A DNA stretch of 64,000 nucleotides from an uncultured Dehalococcoidia bacterium (GTDB taxonomy: Bacteria; Chloroflexota; Dehalococcoidia; Lucifugimonadales; UBA3495). The translations under genes and the position numbers were made by a program. The notes under the pieces were generated by a model, which saw nothing but the letters and a program-made list of their open reading frames with translations, was not told where the DNA came from and made no database searches. Positions 28,943-40,197 of the stretch are shown piece after piece (the stretch's first letter is position 1; the number at the start of each line of letters is the position of its first letter). The stretch is taken from positions 2,229,158 through 2,293,157 of the forward strand of contig OX638345.1 in assembly GCA_951813535.1 (NCBI GenBank), in the 5' to 3' direction.

Positions 28943-29839
28943 CTAGGCGCGGAGGCCGATCTCCGTGAGAGCTTTGGCCACGGTATCGCCAATATCGGCC
29001 GGAGTGGGAATGATGCGGGCGCCGGCTCGTTCCAGAGCGCGAATTTTAGACTCGGCGGTGGCAGACTCGCCGGTGATGATCGCTCCAGCGTGGCCCATGC
29101 GTTTCCCGGACGGGGCGGTGGCGCCAACGATCAGGGAGCAGACTGGTTTCCCGAACTCCGACGAGCCGATGTACTCGGCGGCTTCCTGCTCCATGTTACC
29201 GCCAATTTCACCGATGAACACCACGAGATCAGTGTCGGGATCGTCGTTATAAAGGCGGAGAATGTCGACGAAACTGCTGCCGATGATCGGGTCTCCGCCG
29301 ATGCCGACACAGGAAGACTGGCCGATTTCCTGGGCGGTCAACTGGCCGACGGCCTCGTAGGTCAAAGTGCCGCTGCGGGATACGACGCCCACCCGACCGG
29401 GCATGTGAATGTTCCCGGGCATTATGCCCACTTTGCAGCGCGCGCCGGGGTTGATCATGCCTGGGCAATTGGGCCCAATCAGGCGAACCGGGTTCGCGTT
29501 CACGTACCGGTACAGGCCAACCATATCGTGCACCGGGATCCCCTCAGTGATGCAGGCGACCAATGGAATCCCCGCGTCTACTGATTCCGCGATGGCGTCC
29601 GCGGCGAACGGCGGAGGCACGAAGATCAGCGATACGTTGGCCTGGGTGGCGTCTACCGCTTCTCCCACCGAGTCGAACACGGGAACCGCATCGTCGAACA
29701 ACTGCCCGCCTCGTCCGGGCGTGACGCCTGCCACCAGCTGTGTTCCGTAATCCTTGCAGGCTCGAGCGTGGAAACTGCCCTCCCGCCCCGTGATGCCCTG
29801 CACCAAGACCTTGGACTGTTCGTTGAGTAGGATGCCCAT
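28943..29839 (-). CDS. sucD: Succinyl-CoA ligase, alpha subunit
   Basis: A 298-residue subunit of the TCA-cycle succinyl-CoA synthetase. Motifs: [16 protein letters not shown] for CoA binding, [42 protein letters not shown] and the phospho-histidine segment [14 protein letters not shown]. It lies 4 nt downstream of sucC in the same operon. Confidence 0.96.
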   Translation of the reverse strand: MGILLNEQSKVLVQGITGREGSFHARACKDYGTQLVAGVTPGRGGQLFDDAVPVFDSVGEAVDATQANVSLIFVPPPFAADAIAESVDAGIPLVACITEGIPVHDMVGLYRYVNANPVRLIGPNCPGMINPGARCKVGIMPGNIHMPGRVGVVSRSGTLTYEAVGQLTAQEIGQSSCVGIGGDPIIGSSFVDILRLYNDDPDTDLVVFIGEIGGNMEQEAAEYIGSSEFGKPVCSLIVGATAPSGKRMGHAGAIITGESATAESKIRALERAGARIIPTPADIGDTVAKALTEIGLRA

Positions 29840-29843
29840 GAGA

Positions 29844-31007
29844 CTACGCTTCCGCCGTAGGGTTGGAGAGCGCCGCCGTGACTTCCGTCAGCGTGTCAGC
29901 GAAGGTCACGTCGAGCCCTGAGCCGGCGAGGATCGATTTCCCTTCATCCAGGTTGGTGCCCAGCATTCGCACGACCAGCGGCTGCTTCGCCTGGAGTTGT
30001 TCGTAAGCCATCGTTATGCCTCGGGCCGCAACGTCGCAGCGGAGTATGCCACCGAATACGTTGACCAACACGCGGTCGACTTTCGGGTCGGACAGTATGA
30101 TGCTGACCGCCTTCGCCACCTTTTCGTCGGTAGCGCCGCCCCCAACGTCAAGGAAATTGGCGGGAGCCGCGCCGGCGGCGTTTGCCACGTCGAGCGTAGC
30201 CATCGCCAAGCCGGCTCCGTTTACCAGGCATCCCACCGAACCATCGAGGCTGACGTAGGCGATGTCATCGTCAGCCGCCTCGGCTTCAAGGGGGTCTTCC
30301 TGGTTACGGTCGCGCAGCTGCTGCAGGTCAGTGTGCCGGAAAAGTGCGTCGTCCTCGACGTCCATCTTGGCGTCGAGCGCCATGATCGACCCGCCCCCGG
30401 TGACAATCAGAGGGTTAACTTCGACGAGCGAGCAATCGTTTTCAACGAAGATACGGTATAGGGCGGAAAGCACACCTGCTGCATCGCGCAGCGTTGGTCC
30501 GCTCAAACCGAGGCGCGTCGCCACCCGTCGGCACTGGTAGGGCATCAATCCCAGAACTGGGTCGACGGGCTCGGTGATGATTGCGTCAGGATCTTCGGCG
30601 GCCAACTGCTCAATGGACGTTCCGCCGCCCGCGCTGGCGATCAGCACCGGCCCGCGGTGGTCACGGTCCATGGTCATGGCCACGTACATTTCCTTATCGA
30701 TGTTCGCCAACGCTTCAACCAGGACGGAATCCACCGGCACTCCGTTGGGATCGGTCTGGTTGGTGACGAGACGGGAACCCAGCAGCCCGGCGGCAAAACT
30801 GCTTGCCTCTTCGGGGCTGCTCACCACCCTGACACCGCCAGCCAACCCGCGCCCACCGGCGTGGACCTGGGCCTTGACGGCTGCCCTCCCGCCGAACGAT
30901 GCGGTCGCTGCCGCGGTTTCGTCCGCAGTGTGCGCCAGGTTACCATCGGGCACGGCAATACCGTAGCGGGCGAATATTGCCTTGGCTTGATACTCGTGGA
31001 GTTTCAT
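29844..31007 (-). CDS. sucC: Succinyl-CoA ligase, beta subunit
   Basis: A 387-residue ATP-grasp subunit. [17 protein letters not shown] opens the protein; [16 protein letters not shown] binds the nucleotide. [24 protein letters not shown] and NFLDVGGGA complete the family pattern, and [15 protein letters not shown] closes it. ATG 31007 is chosen over an in-frame upstream codon because homology begins at MKLHEYQ. A minus-strand TTGACG lies about 40 nt upstream, with AT-rich sequence close to the start, so the leader may be very short. Confidence 0.96.
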   Translation of the reverse strand: MKLHEYQAKAIFARYGIAVPDGNLAHTADETAAATASFGGRAAVKAQVHAGGRGLAGGVRVVSSPEEASSFAAGLLGSRLVTNQTDPNGVPVDSVLVEALANIDKEMYVAMTMDRDHRGPVLIASAGGGTSIEQLAAEDPDAIITEPVDPVLGLMPYQCRRVATRLGLSGPTLRDAAGVLSALYRIFVENDCSLVEVNPLIVTGGGSIMALDAKMDVEDDALFRHTDLQQLRDRNQEDPLEAEAADDDIAYVSLDGSVGCLVNGAGLAMATLDVANAAGAAPANFLDVGGGATDEKVAKAVSIILSDPKVDRVLVNVFGGILRCDVAARGITMAYEQLQAKQPLVVRMLGTNLDEGKSILAGSGLDVTFADTLTEVTAALSNPTAEA

Positions 31008-31243
31008 GGCGCGAATTATTGTGCCGCAAGTCTTGTTGGGCGTCAACGCGCACGGGGCCGTGAACTCGCCACAGGCCAACGGTGTTGCCAGGCGCCGGGA
31101 TACCGAACGGACGGGTATGGTATGGTATTAATGGCGCAATACCGGGCGACCCGGATGTCATAGCGAACCTGCGCACGCGGTCCGTCCGGTCCTTAGTTGC
31201 AAAATGTCCACGAATGCCAGTTGATGTTTGAGGTGTTTCACCG

Positions 31244-32038
31244 ATGGTTGCTCACACTGAGCGTATGGTGTCCGTTCGCGGCGGGATGTTCAACATCCAG
31301 GTTGCGGAAGGCGGTTCCGGCGATCCGTTGATATATCTGCACGGAGCAGGCGGATACGTCGGATGGCCCGATTTCCTGGACCGGTTGGCAGCGGACTATC
31401 ATGTATACGCGCCGGCGCACCCCGGTGTCGCCCAGTCCACCGGTCTAAACCAACTGGACGACCTCTGGGACCTGGTGCAGTTCTTTGAAGAGTTTCTGGA
31501 CGCATTGGGGATCGAGCGATGCCACCTGATCGGGCATTCGTACGGCGGGTTCTGCGCCGCCGAACTGGCGGCCCATCGCCCGGACCGCATCTCCCGGTTG
31601 GTGCTGGTGAACTCGCTGGGACTGTGGCTGGAGGACAAACCGGTTGCAGATTTCTTCATCCTGACACCGGACGAGCGGCGCGAGATGCTGTGGCACGACT
31701 CGGACGGAGAGCTGGCCCACGCCTACGTTGCGCAGCCCACTGAGCCCGAAGCCCGGCTGGAATACACGCTGGACCGCATTCAGACCCTCCAGTCGGTTGC
31801 CAAGTTCACTTGGCCAATCCCCGAACGAGGGCTCACCAAGCGAGTCCATCGGATCGTGATGCCCACGTTGATCGTCTGGGGAGACTCCGACCAGGTGATC
31901 CCTCCGGAGTACGGTGAGGCTTTCCGCGACCTGCTGCCCAATGCGACACTGACCGTCATCCCGCAGTGCGGTCATATTCCGCAGCTGGAGAGACCTGAGG
32001 CGTTCTTCGACACGGTTCTGGGCTTCCTTCACGACTGA
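31244..32038 (+). CDS. Alpha/beta hydrolase
   Basis: A 264-residue hydrolase with a complete triad: Ser in HLIGHSYGGFCAAELA (nucleophile elbow), Asp in VWGDSDQVIPPEYG and His in PQCGHIPQLERPE. The oxyanion strand LIYLHGAGG is normal. It most resembles meta-cleavage-product or epoxide hydrolase relatives, but substrate cannot be assigned. It contrasts with the triad-defective hydrolase at 2269. It is divergent from sucC and is followed by ferritin. Confidence 0.92.
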   Translation: MVAHTERMVSVRGGMFNIQVAEGGSGDPLIYLHGAGGYVGWPDFLDRLAADYHVYAPAHPGVAQSTGLNQLDDLWDLVQFFEEFLDALGIERCHLIGHSYGGFCAAELAAHRPDRISRLVLVNSLGLWLEDKPVADFFILTPDERREMLWHDSDGELAHAYVAQPTEPEARLEYTLDRIQTLQSVAKFTWPIPERGLTKRVHRIVMPTLIVWGDSDQVIPPEYGEAFRDLLPNATLTVIPQCGHIPQLERPEAFFDTVLGFLHD

Positions 32039-32098
32039 GCGGCTGCGCAACCGCCAGGCATTCATCACCCCCACCGGATCAGCACGCGGAGTTCCAAC

Positions 32099-32608
32099 AT
32101 GGCCGTCAGCACCGCCCTGCAGGAGGCGTTCAACCGCCACATCAACGCCGAGTTCTACTCGTCGTATCTTTACCTGTCCATGTCCACCTACTGCGACTCC
32201 ATCGACCTTCCCGGGTTCGCCCACTGGATGCGCATCCAGAGCCAGGAAGAGTACGACCACGCTATGCGTTTGCTGACTTACCTGGAGGATCGGGACGGGC
32301 GGGTTACCCTCCTGCCCATCCAGCAGCCGCCGATAGAATTTGACTCCGTGGAAGGCGTGATGCGACAAACCCTCCAGCATGAGCAGCAGGTGTCGCGGTT
32401 GATCAACGAGCTCTATGCCGTGGCCGCCGAATCTGCGGACTTCGCCAGCCAGGTGATGCTGCAATGGTTCGTGAACGAGCAGGTTGAGGAAGAGAAAACC
32501 GCCCGCGACGTGATCGCCTCCCTGGACAAAGTGTCCGGACGCAGCGATGCCTTGCTGCTGCTGGACCGAGAGATGGGAGCCCGCACCCCGGCGCGCGCCG
32601 CCGCCTGA
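32099..32608 (+). CDS. ftnA: Ferritin (non-heme, FtnA type)
   Basis: A 169-residue iron-storage protein. The four-helix bundle carries ferroxidase ligands in FNRHINAEFYSSYLYLSMS (Glu), MRIQSQEEYDHAMRL (Glu, Glu, His), and QWFVNEQVEEEKTARDV (Glu, Glu). Length and motif spacing fit prokaryotic ferritin rather than bacterioferritin; no heme-binding Met pattern is seen. GGAG lies upstream of ATG 32099. The DinB gene follows after 19 nt. Confidence 0.93.
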   Translation: MAVSTALQEAFNRHINAEFYSSYLYLSMSTYCDSIDLPGFAHWMRIQSQEEYDHAMRLLTYLEDRDGRVTLLPIQQPPIEFDSVEGVMRQTLQHEQQVSRLINELYAVAAESADFASQVMLQWFVNEQVEEEKTARDVIASLDKVSGRSDALLLLDREMGARTPARAAA

Positions 32609-32627
32609 TCACCATAGAGGTCGTGCA

Positions 32628-33128
32628 ATGACTCTTAGCGAATTCATCGTTGACGCGCTCGATAAGGAAAATGGCTTCCTTCTGGATGCCGTGGAAGGGT
32701 TGGGTCCGGATGAGCTTGCCTGGCAGCCGGCCGCTGATGCCAACTCCATCGGTTGGATCCTTTGGCATATGGTCCGTGTCGAGGATATGTGGATCCAGTT
32801 CTTTGCCCAGTTTCAGACGGAACTGTGGGAGACCGGGGGCTGGCACGAGAAATTCGGTCTGCCCACCCGGGATAACGGTTTCGGGCACACCGCCGAACAG
32901 GTGAACAACTTCCCCGGCGTGGACCTGGCCGAGTTTCTCAGGTACCGCGCCGCCGTGCGGCAAGCTACTCTGGCCTATCTCGACACGCTGACAACGGAGG
33001 ACATGGAAACCGTGCCCCGTGAGCGGCGGCCCGAAATGTCCTTGGGAGCCATGTTCCGCCAGATCATCGGCGAGATGTACCAGCACGTCGGTCACATCGC
33101 CTACCTGCGGGGTTTGCAAGGGAAGTGA
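32628..33128 (+). CDS. DinB family protein
   Basis: A 166-residue four-helix-bundle protein of the DinB/YfiT superfamily. The three metal-ligand His positions are in SIGWILWHMVRVEDMW (His 47) and in MYQHVGHIAYLRGL (two His near 149-153). In this family the bundle binds a divalent metal and often works as a thiol-dependent transferase or a damage-induced protein. ATG 32628 has AGAGG 7 nt before it. Its stop overlaps the GTG of the following lipoprotein gene by four bases. Confidence 0.88.
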   Translation: MTLSEFIVDALDKENGFLLDAVEGLGPDELAWQPAADANSIGWILWHMVRVEDMWIQFFAQFQTELWETGGWHEKFGLPTRDNGFGHTAEQVNNFPGVDLAEFLRYRAAVRQATLAYLDTLTTEDMETVPRERRPEMSLGAMFRQIIGEMYQHVGHIAYLRGLQGK

Positions 33129-34069
33129 CCTCCGCCGGCCGGCGCAACTCGATTGTGGCCGCCGCCATCTCGTTCCTGCTGGCGCTTGGGCTGGTTCTGG
33201 CCGGTTGCACGGCGCAGTCGACGGCAACTGATGTCGATGAGAAGGTGACCAACCTCGGGGACATCCACCCTCGGGCGACCGACCCCACCGCCGTAGACAC
33301 CGGAGTTATCGAACCCTAGGCTATCGACGGAACGATCGCCGAGTCATCCTCCATCCGGGAGATCACCGTGGGTACGGCACGCCGGGAGTGCTTTGGGCCG
33401 TTCCGTCGCATGTGCCTGATCGTGGGCGGCGAGTTCTTCTACTATGAGATTGAAGGGTTCACCCACGAACCTGGATACAGGTCTCACCTCCGCATTGAAG
33501 AGTACGATGCCTACTCCGGTCAGAAGGAGCCTCCCCAGGACGCGGGCAGGCACGGCTATCGCCTGCTGGAAGTGCTTTCCAAAACCCGCGTCGACGGCTC
33601 GGTTCAGGCGGGCACGGTCGCGCCGGTGCGAGTGTAATGCCCGAAATCGGACGAACGATGCCTGTTGGTTGATCGCCGGCCGCTGCGAAATTCCATCGAT
33701 GGTTTTCAGTACGAGCCTGGCTTCGAGTATCTGATTCGATTCGAGAGATTCGAAAGCGTAACCCATCACCTGATCGACCTTGTCGGCCGAGCCCCGGTGA
33801 GCGGCGCCGAGGTGGAAATCACGGTCGGCCCTTGGCGGGTGGGCTGTTACCAAGACGCGCCCACCACGGCCGCTTATATCGTCGTTAACGACGAACCGTA
33901 CTATGGTGTGATCGAGGAGTTCCCGAGGCGCCACGGCAGCGAATACCGCCTGCGGGCGGAAAGGTACGACCTCTTCCCCGACATCGGCGAGCCTCCTCCT
34001 GAGCTGTCCAGGTACGGTTATCGATTGCTGGAGGTGCTGTCCGAGATGTCGGGATCCAGCCCGACGTAG
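33125..34069 (+). pseudogene. Lipoprotein with three DUF4377-like repeats, interrupted by two in-frame stops
   Basis: One continuous frame from GTG 33125 to the stop at 34069, broken by TAG at 33317-33319 and TAA at 33635-33637. The first part is a lipoprotein signal (lipobox LAGC, Cys 28). The second holds a DUF4377-like unit: ECFGPFRRMCLIVGG, FFYYEIEGFTHEPGYRS, RHGYRLLEVLSKTRV. The third part has two more units, with RNSIDGFQYEPGFEYLIRF and WRVGCYQDAPTT...YRLLEVLSEM. Because all pieces share one frame and one repeat pattern, this was a single gene of about 314 codons. Decay by nonsense mutation is likeliest; reinitiation at GTG 33368 (GGGAG upstream), or sequencing error, are alternatives. 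Confidence 0.7.
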
Positions 34070-34074
34070 AGCAA

Positions 34075-34557
34075 CTAACCGCCCGCCGGGCTCCTCCGGC
34101 TCAGCCGGCGCAAACCTTCTTCCAGCGCCACCCACGGCAACAGTGCGCACTTGATCCGTACGGGATACTGCCGCACCACCTCCAGGGCTTCAAGATCGCC
34201 CAGTTCCGACAGAGCCACCGGCGGCAGCGGCTTGCCCTGCATCAGGTCCCGGAACAACTGGGACAGGTCGGCGGCTTGCTCGAGGGTGCGCCCATGCAAG
34301 TTGTCGGCGAGCAATGACGCGGAAGCCTGGATGATGCTGCATCCCTCGGCGAGGGCGCTTACGTCCTCGATTGCCGGCGCGTCGTGTCTTGGCCGACCCA
34401 ACCGCAATTGGAGCGTGGCCCGGTCTCCGCAGAAGGGATTGAACTCTTCGGCTTCAACGTCAGCGCTGCGCAGCGGCGCACGATGCCGCGGGCTGCGATA
34501 GTGGTCCATGATGACGTCGCCATACAGCGCGTCGGGATTGTCGGGCAGGGAAGCCAT
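34075..34557 (-). CDS. sufU: SufU-like Fe-S assembly protein, second copy
   Basis: A 160-residue member of the SufU/IscU family. The three zinc/cluster Cys are kept: NPFCGDR, AEGCSIIQASAS and RIKCALLPW, with the Asp after the first Cys. It is the last gene of the suf operon and a diverged tandem duplicate of the sufU just upstream (21 nt gap). SufU in Gram-positive bacteria accepts sulfur from SufS through a zinc site. What the second copy does is unknown. Confidence 0.9.
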   Translation of the reverse strand: MASLPDNPDALYGDVIMDHYRSPRHRAPLRSADVEAEEFNPFCGDRATLQLRLGRPRHDAPAIEDVSALAEGCSIIQASASLLADNLHGRTLEQAADLSQLFRDLMQGKPLPPVALSELGDLEALEVVRQYPVRIKCALLPWVALEEGLRRLSRRSPAGG

Positions 34558-34578
34558 CGGGGCCCGCCGAGGGATCGG

Positions 34579-35028
34579 CTACTCGGTGGTGGCGATGTCC
34601 TCGCCGTCCATTGCCGCTTTCAGGGTGTGCCAGGCCAGAATGGCACACTTGATTCGCGTGGGATAGGCGATCACCCCGGCCAGCATTTCCAGGTCACCCA
34701 GCACGTCGTAGTTGAGGTCGGCGTCGGGTTCCGTGAGCATCCGGTGAAACTCGTCGAACATGGCGATGGCATCGGAGATCGAAGCGCCCTTCACGGCCTG
34801 TGTCAAAAGGGACGCGGAAGCTCGGCTAATAGCGCAGCCGTGTCCCTGGAACCCCACGTCGCCAACAGTTTGCTCATCCACGCGGAGTTGCAGCGATATT
34901 TCGTCGCCGCACAGCGGATTGAACCCGTCCGCGTGGTGGGTGGGGTCCTCCAGGGTGCGGAAGTTACGGGGCCGCCGGTTGTGTTCGAGAAGGATTTCCT
35001 GGTAGAGATCGCTCAGGTCGGATGCCAT
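34579..35028 (-). CDS. sufU: SufU-like Fe-S assembly protein, first copy
   Basis: A 149-residue SufU with ligands in FNPLCGDE, GHGCAISRASAS and RIKCAILAW. It is more typical than the downstream copy. Its ATG shares one base with the sufS stop (TGATG), so translation is coupled. Expected to receive persulfide sulfur from SufS and deliver it to SufBCD. Confidence 0.92.
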   Translation of the reverse strand: MASDLSDLYQEILLEHNRRPRNFRTLEDPTHHADGFNPLCGDEISLQLRVDEQTVGDVGFQGHGCAISRASASLLTQAVKGASISDAIAMFDEFHRMLTEPDADLNYDVLGDLEMLAGVIAYPTRIKCAILAWHTLKAAMDGEDIATTE

Positions 35029-36296
35029 CAGCCGAAAACCTCAATGACCCGATCAATGCCCTTGATCAGGGCGTCAATTTCCTCGGTGGTATTGTAAAAC
35101 GACAGGGATGCCCGCACGGTCGCCGGAATTTCATAGCGAGCCATTACCGGCTGAGCGCAGTGGTGGCCAGTGCGCACCGCAATGCCTTCGGCGTCCAGGA
35201 TGGTGCCGATGTCATGGGCGTGGGCCGATTCCATGTAAAACGAGAGGACGCCGCCCCGATTTTCCGCCGTTCCGATCAGCCTCACGCCTTCGATCTCAGC
35301 GAGACGCTCGGCGCCGTAGCGCATCAACGCCTGTTCGTACGCGGCGATGCGGTCCATCCCGATGGCCTCGAGATACTCCACTGCCGCACCGAGGCCGATG
35401 GCGCCGGCGATGTCCGGGGTGCCGGCCTCGAATTTGTGCGGGATCACGTTGTAGATGGTTTCCTCGTAGGTGACCGAACGGATCATCTCGCCACCAGACT
35501 GGTATGGCGGCATTTCGTTCAGCAGATCCGCTCGTCCCCAAAGCACGCCGATGCCAGTGGGCCCGTACATTTTGTGCCCGGAGAAGGTCAGGAAATCAGC
35601 TCCCATAGCCTGCACGTCGACGGGCATGTGCGGGATCGATTGCGCGGCGTCAATCATGACGGGAATTCCGCGCGCGTGGGCCATCTCGACGATGGACGAC
35701 ACCGGGTTGATGGTGCCAAGCGCGTTGGATTGATGCACCACGGACACGAGACGAGTGCGCTCGTTCAGCATGCTCTCGTACTCGTCCATCAGCAGTTCGC
35801 CCTGGTCGGTGAATGGAATGACCCGCAGGCGGATACCGATTTCCTTGCCCAAAATCTGCCACGGCACAATGTTGGAGTGGTGCTCCATGCCGGTGATAAT
35901 CACCTCATCCCCGGCCTTGAAGAACTTGCGCCCATAGCTGCTGGCGACCAGGTTCAGCCCCTCGGTCGTCCCGCGCACGTAGATTATCTCGGAGGAGTCG
36001 GGGGCGTTGATGAACCGGCGAATAGCCTCGCGACCCACCTCGTAATCGTCGGTGGCCCGCTGGCTCAGGGTATGCACACCGCGGTGCACGTTGGCGTTGT
36101 TGTGCAGGTAATAATTGCTGATCGCATCGATCACTGGCCGGGGTTTTTGCGTGGTCGCCGCGTTGTCCAGATAGACCAGGGGCTTCCCGTTGATGAGTTG
36201 ATCCAGGACCGGGAAGTCCATGCGGATGCGTGCCACGTCGTCTGCGGTCAGCGCACCGTAGGAGGAACCGTGGGGGTCTCCGTTAGTGGCGGTCAC
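35028..36296 (-). CDS. sufS: Cysteine desulfurase SufS
   Basis: A 422-residue PLP enzyme. Markers: VYLDNAATTQKPRPVIDAI, YEVGREAIRRFINAP, GMEHHSNIVPWQ, VMIDAAQSIPHMPVDVQ, the PLP lysine in FLTFSGHKMYGPTGIGVLWG, and the active Cys in VRTGHHCAQPVM. It releases sulfur from cysteine for cluster assembly. Its start overlaps the sufD stop by four bases. Confidence 0.97.
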   Translation of the reverse strand: MTATNGDPHGSSYGALTADDVARIRMDFPVLDQLINGKPLVYLDNAATTQKPRPVIDAISNYYLHNNANVHRGVHTLSQRATDDYEVGREAIRRFINAPDSSEIIYVRGTTEGLNLVASSYGRKFFKAGDEVIITGMEHHSNIVPWQILGKEIGIRLRVIPFTDQGELLMDEYESMLNERTRLVSVVHQSNALGTINPVSSIVEMAHARGIPVMIDAAQSIPHMPVDVQAMGADFLTFSGHKMYGPTGIGVLWGRADLLNEMPPYQSGGEMIRSVTYEETIYNVIPHKFEAGTPDIAGAIGLGAAVEYLEAIGMDRIAAYEQALMRYGAERLAEIEGVRLIGTAENRGGVLSFYMESAHAHDIGTILDAEGIAVRTGHHCAQPVMARYEIPATVRASLSFYNTTEEIDALIKGIDRVIEVFG

Positions 36297-37654
36297 GAGC
36301 GGCCTCCGATGGGCAGGGCGATGCTGGCGGAAGGGATGGCGTTCCGGAACCGTTCGTCGAGATATTCCCGCAGCGGTTCCAGCGCCACCGTGTCGATGAT
36401 CTCACTGGCGAACGCATGGATCAGGAGGCGACTGGCTGTCGGCAGATCCAGCCCCCGACTGCGCATGTAGAACACCACGTCCTCGTCGATGTGCCCGGCC
36501 GTCGCGCCGTGTCCGCATTTCACGTCGTCGGCGTATATCAGGAGGCTGGGCTTGCTGTCCACCTCGGCTTCCTCGGACAGGAGCAGATTCTTGTCGGTTT
36601 GTTGAGCGTCGGTTTTTTGCGCGTGCTTGCGCACGGTGACGTTGCCGCCGAACACGGCCCGGGAGCGTCCGTCCAGGATCCCCTTGTAGAAGAGCCGGCT
36701 GGTCCCGTAGGGCTCCGCGTGATCGATGTTGATGTAGTTGTCGATGTGCTGGTCTCCGTTCGTGAGGTACAGGCCGTTGAGCATGCACTCGGCTCCGGTT
36801 CCGGCGAGAGTGATGCCGAAATCGTTGCGTCCCAAGACGGCTCCGTGGGCGATCGCCACCGAGGAGAACGTCGAGTCCTTTTGCTGCACAACCCGGCTCA
36901 CCCCGACGTGGTAGGCTTCCGGTCCCTCGAGCAGGAGACGGTAGTGTTCCACACTGGCTCCCTCACCCACAGAGGTTTCCATGACGGTGTTGGTCAGGTA
37001 ACGCACGTCAGGACCGATGAAGGTCTCGATGACGGTGGCGTGAGAATTCGGAGCGGCGGATATCAGGAGTCGTGGGTGGGTGGCTCGGGGTTGCTCCCGG
37101 CCAGTGGTCAGGTATACGACGTTGATGACGCCGGCATCCGTCCCCGCCGGCACCGAAATACCCACACCGTCGCCCGCAAAGGCAGCATTGAGCGCGGCGA
37201 ACCCATCTTCGTCGGGGGTTGCCAGGGAGCCCAGCACTGTTGCGCCAAGTTCGGGGTCCGCTAGCACGGCATCGGCCAATCCCGTCGCGATGCCCGCACC
37301 GGCCACGTTTCCGGTGGACAGACCAGGGGCGAGCGCTCCGTCCACAACCACCAGGGTACGCCAGTCGGGTTGCCACGGCGCGATCCCCTGCACATCCGCA
37401 ATGGCCAATGCGTCATCGCTGCCCGGGGAGACGTCGGAATACGTGAAACTTTGCCTCGCGATTGGGCCCGCGTTGGTGTATTTCCAGGGTTCATTGCCGC
37501 GACGCGCGGTGGGCAATCCGAGGTTGTTGAACGCCTCCCAGCCACGCTCGCGCATTTCCTGTATTGCGGGCACGTTGCTGGCCCGTTGCGCCACGTAGGC
37601 GGCAACGTAGTTGGGGAAGTCGTCGGCGACCGATTTTGGTGCAATGGTAGTCAT
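36293..37654 (-). CDS. sufD: Fe-S cluster scaffold subunit SufD
   Basis: A 453-residue beta-helix subunit. The C-terminal core matches SufB/SufD: VSVGEGASVEHYRLL-type repeats, GTSRLFYKGILDGRSRAVFGG, AQKTDAQQTDKNLLLSEEAE, and PSLLIYADDVKCGHGATAGH with the conserved Cys-His pair. The N-terminal 130 residues are variable, as usual. It pairs with SufB and SufC. A 131-nt gap without features separates it from sufC. Confidence 0.95.
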   Translation of the reverse strand: MTTIAPKSVADDFPNYVAAYVAQRASNVPAIQEMRERGWEAFNNLGLPTARRGNEPWKYTNAGPIARQSFTYSDVSPGSDDALAIADVQGIAPWQPDWRTLVVVDGALAPGLSTGNVAGAGIATGLADAVLADPELGATVLGSLATPDEDGFAALNAAFAGDGVGISVPAGTDAGVINVVYLTTGREQPRATHPRLLISAAPNSHATVIETFIGPDVRYLTNTVMETSVGEGASVEHYRLLLEGPEAYHVGVSRVVQQKDSTFSSVAIAHGAVLGRNDFGITLAGTGAECMLNGLYLTNGDQHIDNYINIDHAEPYGTSRLFYKGILDGRSRAVFGGNVTVRKHAQKTDAQQTDKNLLLSEEAEVDSKPSLLIYADDVKCGHGATAGHIDEDVVFYMRSRGLDLPTASRLLIHAFASEIIDTVALEPLREYLDERFRNAIPSASIALPIGGRS

Positions 37655-37786
37655 TCAGTCGGCTCTGGTTTGAATCGTGAGAATGGTTGCCTCTAACAGG
37701 TCAACGTCGGACAAGTTGCGGGGGATCGTTGCAGGCTGGAAGCGGACGCTTGGGCCTCGGGACGCAAGTGCAAATTCCTGGCGTCC

Positions 37787-38578
37787 CTAACCGGCTGCGG
37801 CTTCCACTTCTTCGCGTACCCAGTCGTAGCCTCTGGCTTCGAGCTGTTCGGCCAGCTCCGGGCCCCCGCTCCGGACGATACGGCCGTCCACCAAAACGTG
37901 GACCTGGTCCGGGGTTATGTAATTGAGGATGCGCTGGTAGTGGGTCACCACCACGGCTGCATTATCCGGGCGTCGCAGACGGTTCACACCGTCGGCCACG
38001 ATTCGCAGGGCGTCAATGTCCAGGCCGGAGTCGGTCTCATCCAGGAGCGAAAGGGTGGGCTCCAGCAAGGCCATTTGCAGCACTTCGTTGCGTTTCTTCT
38101 CGCCGCCGGAAAAGCCCTCGTTGACGGAACGGCGTACGAGCTCCGGGTCAATTTCGACTTCAGCGACCTTGCTGCGGAGCAGCCGGTCGAACTCGCGGGC
38201 TCCCATTTCCTCTTCGCCCAGGTGGACCCGTTTGGCGTCCACTGCCGCTTTGAGGAATTGCCATGCGCGCACCCCCGGCAGTTCCACGGGATACTGGAAG
38301 GCCAGGAAGACGCCCGCGCGAGCCCGATCTTCCGGCTCCATCCCCAACAGGTTCATGCCTTTGTACACGGCGGAACCACCGGTGACGGTATATTCAGGGC
38401 GGCCGGCCAGCGTGTTGGCCAGCGTGCTCTTGCCGGACCCGTTGGGTCCCATGATGGCATGCACCTCGCCGGGCCGTACTGAAAGGTTCACGCCTCGAAG
38501 GATCTCCTGATCGTCTATGGAGACCTGGAGGTCCTTGACCTCGAGCATAGGTGAAACGGTTTCGTTAGCGGTGGTCAT
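37787..38578 (-). CDS. sufC: Fe-S assembly ATPase SufC
   Basis: About 263 residues. An ABC ATPase with Walker A IMGPNGSGKSTLANTL, Q-loop AFQYPVELPGV, signature FSGGEKKRNEVLQM, Walker B LSLLDETDSGLDIDAL and H-loop VVVTHYQRIL, all in the SufC-specific form. The start is uncertain: ATG 38578 is used, ATG 38548 (MLEVKDLQVSIDD) fits family length best, and a TTG at 38617 is possible. It powers the SufBCD scaffold. Confidence 0.95.
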   Translation of the reverse strand: MTTANETVSPMLEVKDLQVSIDDQEILRGVNLSVRPGEVHAIMGPNGSGKSTLANTLAGRPEYTVTGGSAVYKGMNLLGMEPEDRARAGVFLAFQYPVELPGVRAWQFLKAAVDAKRVHLGEEEMGAREFDRLLRSKVAEVEIDPELVRRSVNEGFSGGEKKRNEVLQMALLEPTLSLLDETDSGLDIDALRIVADGVNRLRRPDNAAVVVTHYQRILNYITPDQVHVLVDGRIVRSGGPELAEQLEARGYDWVREEVEAAAG

Positions 38579-38638
38579 CTTGGTGTTGCGCGTCCTCGTT
38601 GCGGGTTGGATGGTCAAAACTGCGGGATCGATCGGGCA

Positions 38639-40111
<1,473 letters not shown>

Positions 40112-40177
40112 TGGGCTCACATCCTCCCCTGTCGGCGGCAGATAGCGGCATGCCGGCGGATCGATCAACTAATTCCC

Positions 40178-40190
40178 GACCGTTAAGGTC
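40178..40190. promoter_or_regulatory. Candidate operator: quasi-palindrome in suf leader
   Basis: GACC-GTTAA-GGTC directly downstream of the suf -10 box, where a repressor would block transcription. No SufR or IscR gene is present in the window, so the binding protein is unknown. Confidence 0.3.
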
Positions 40191-40197
40191 AACAATT

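Noticed and set aside
28763-29584. Plus-strand open frame across sucD
   Set aside because: Antisense shadow of a conserved enzyme; no ribosome site or family match.
32628-33128. Second Sec-glutaredoxin-DinB gene
   Set aside because: This DinB protein has its own ATG and ribosome site, and no glutaredoxin sequence lies upstream; ferritin ends 19 nt before it.
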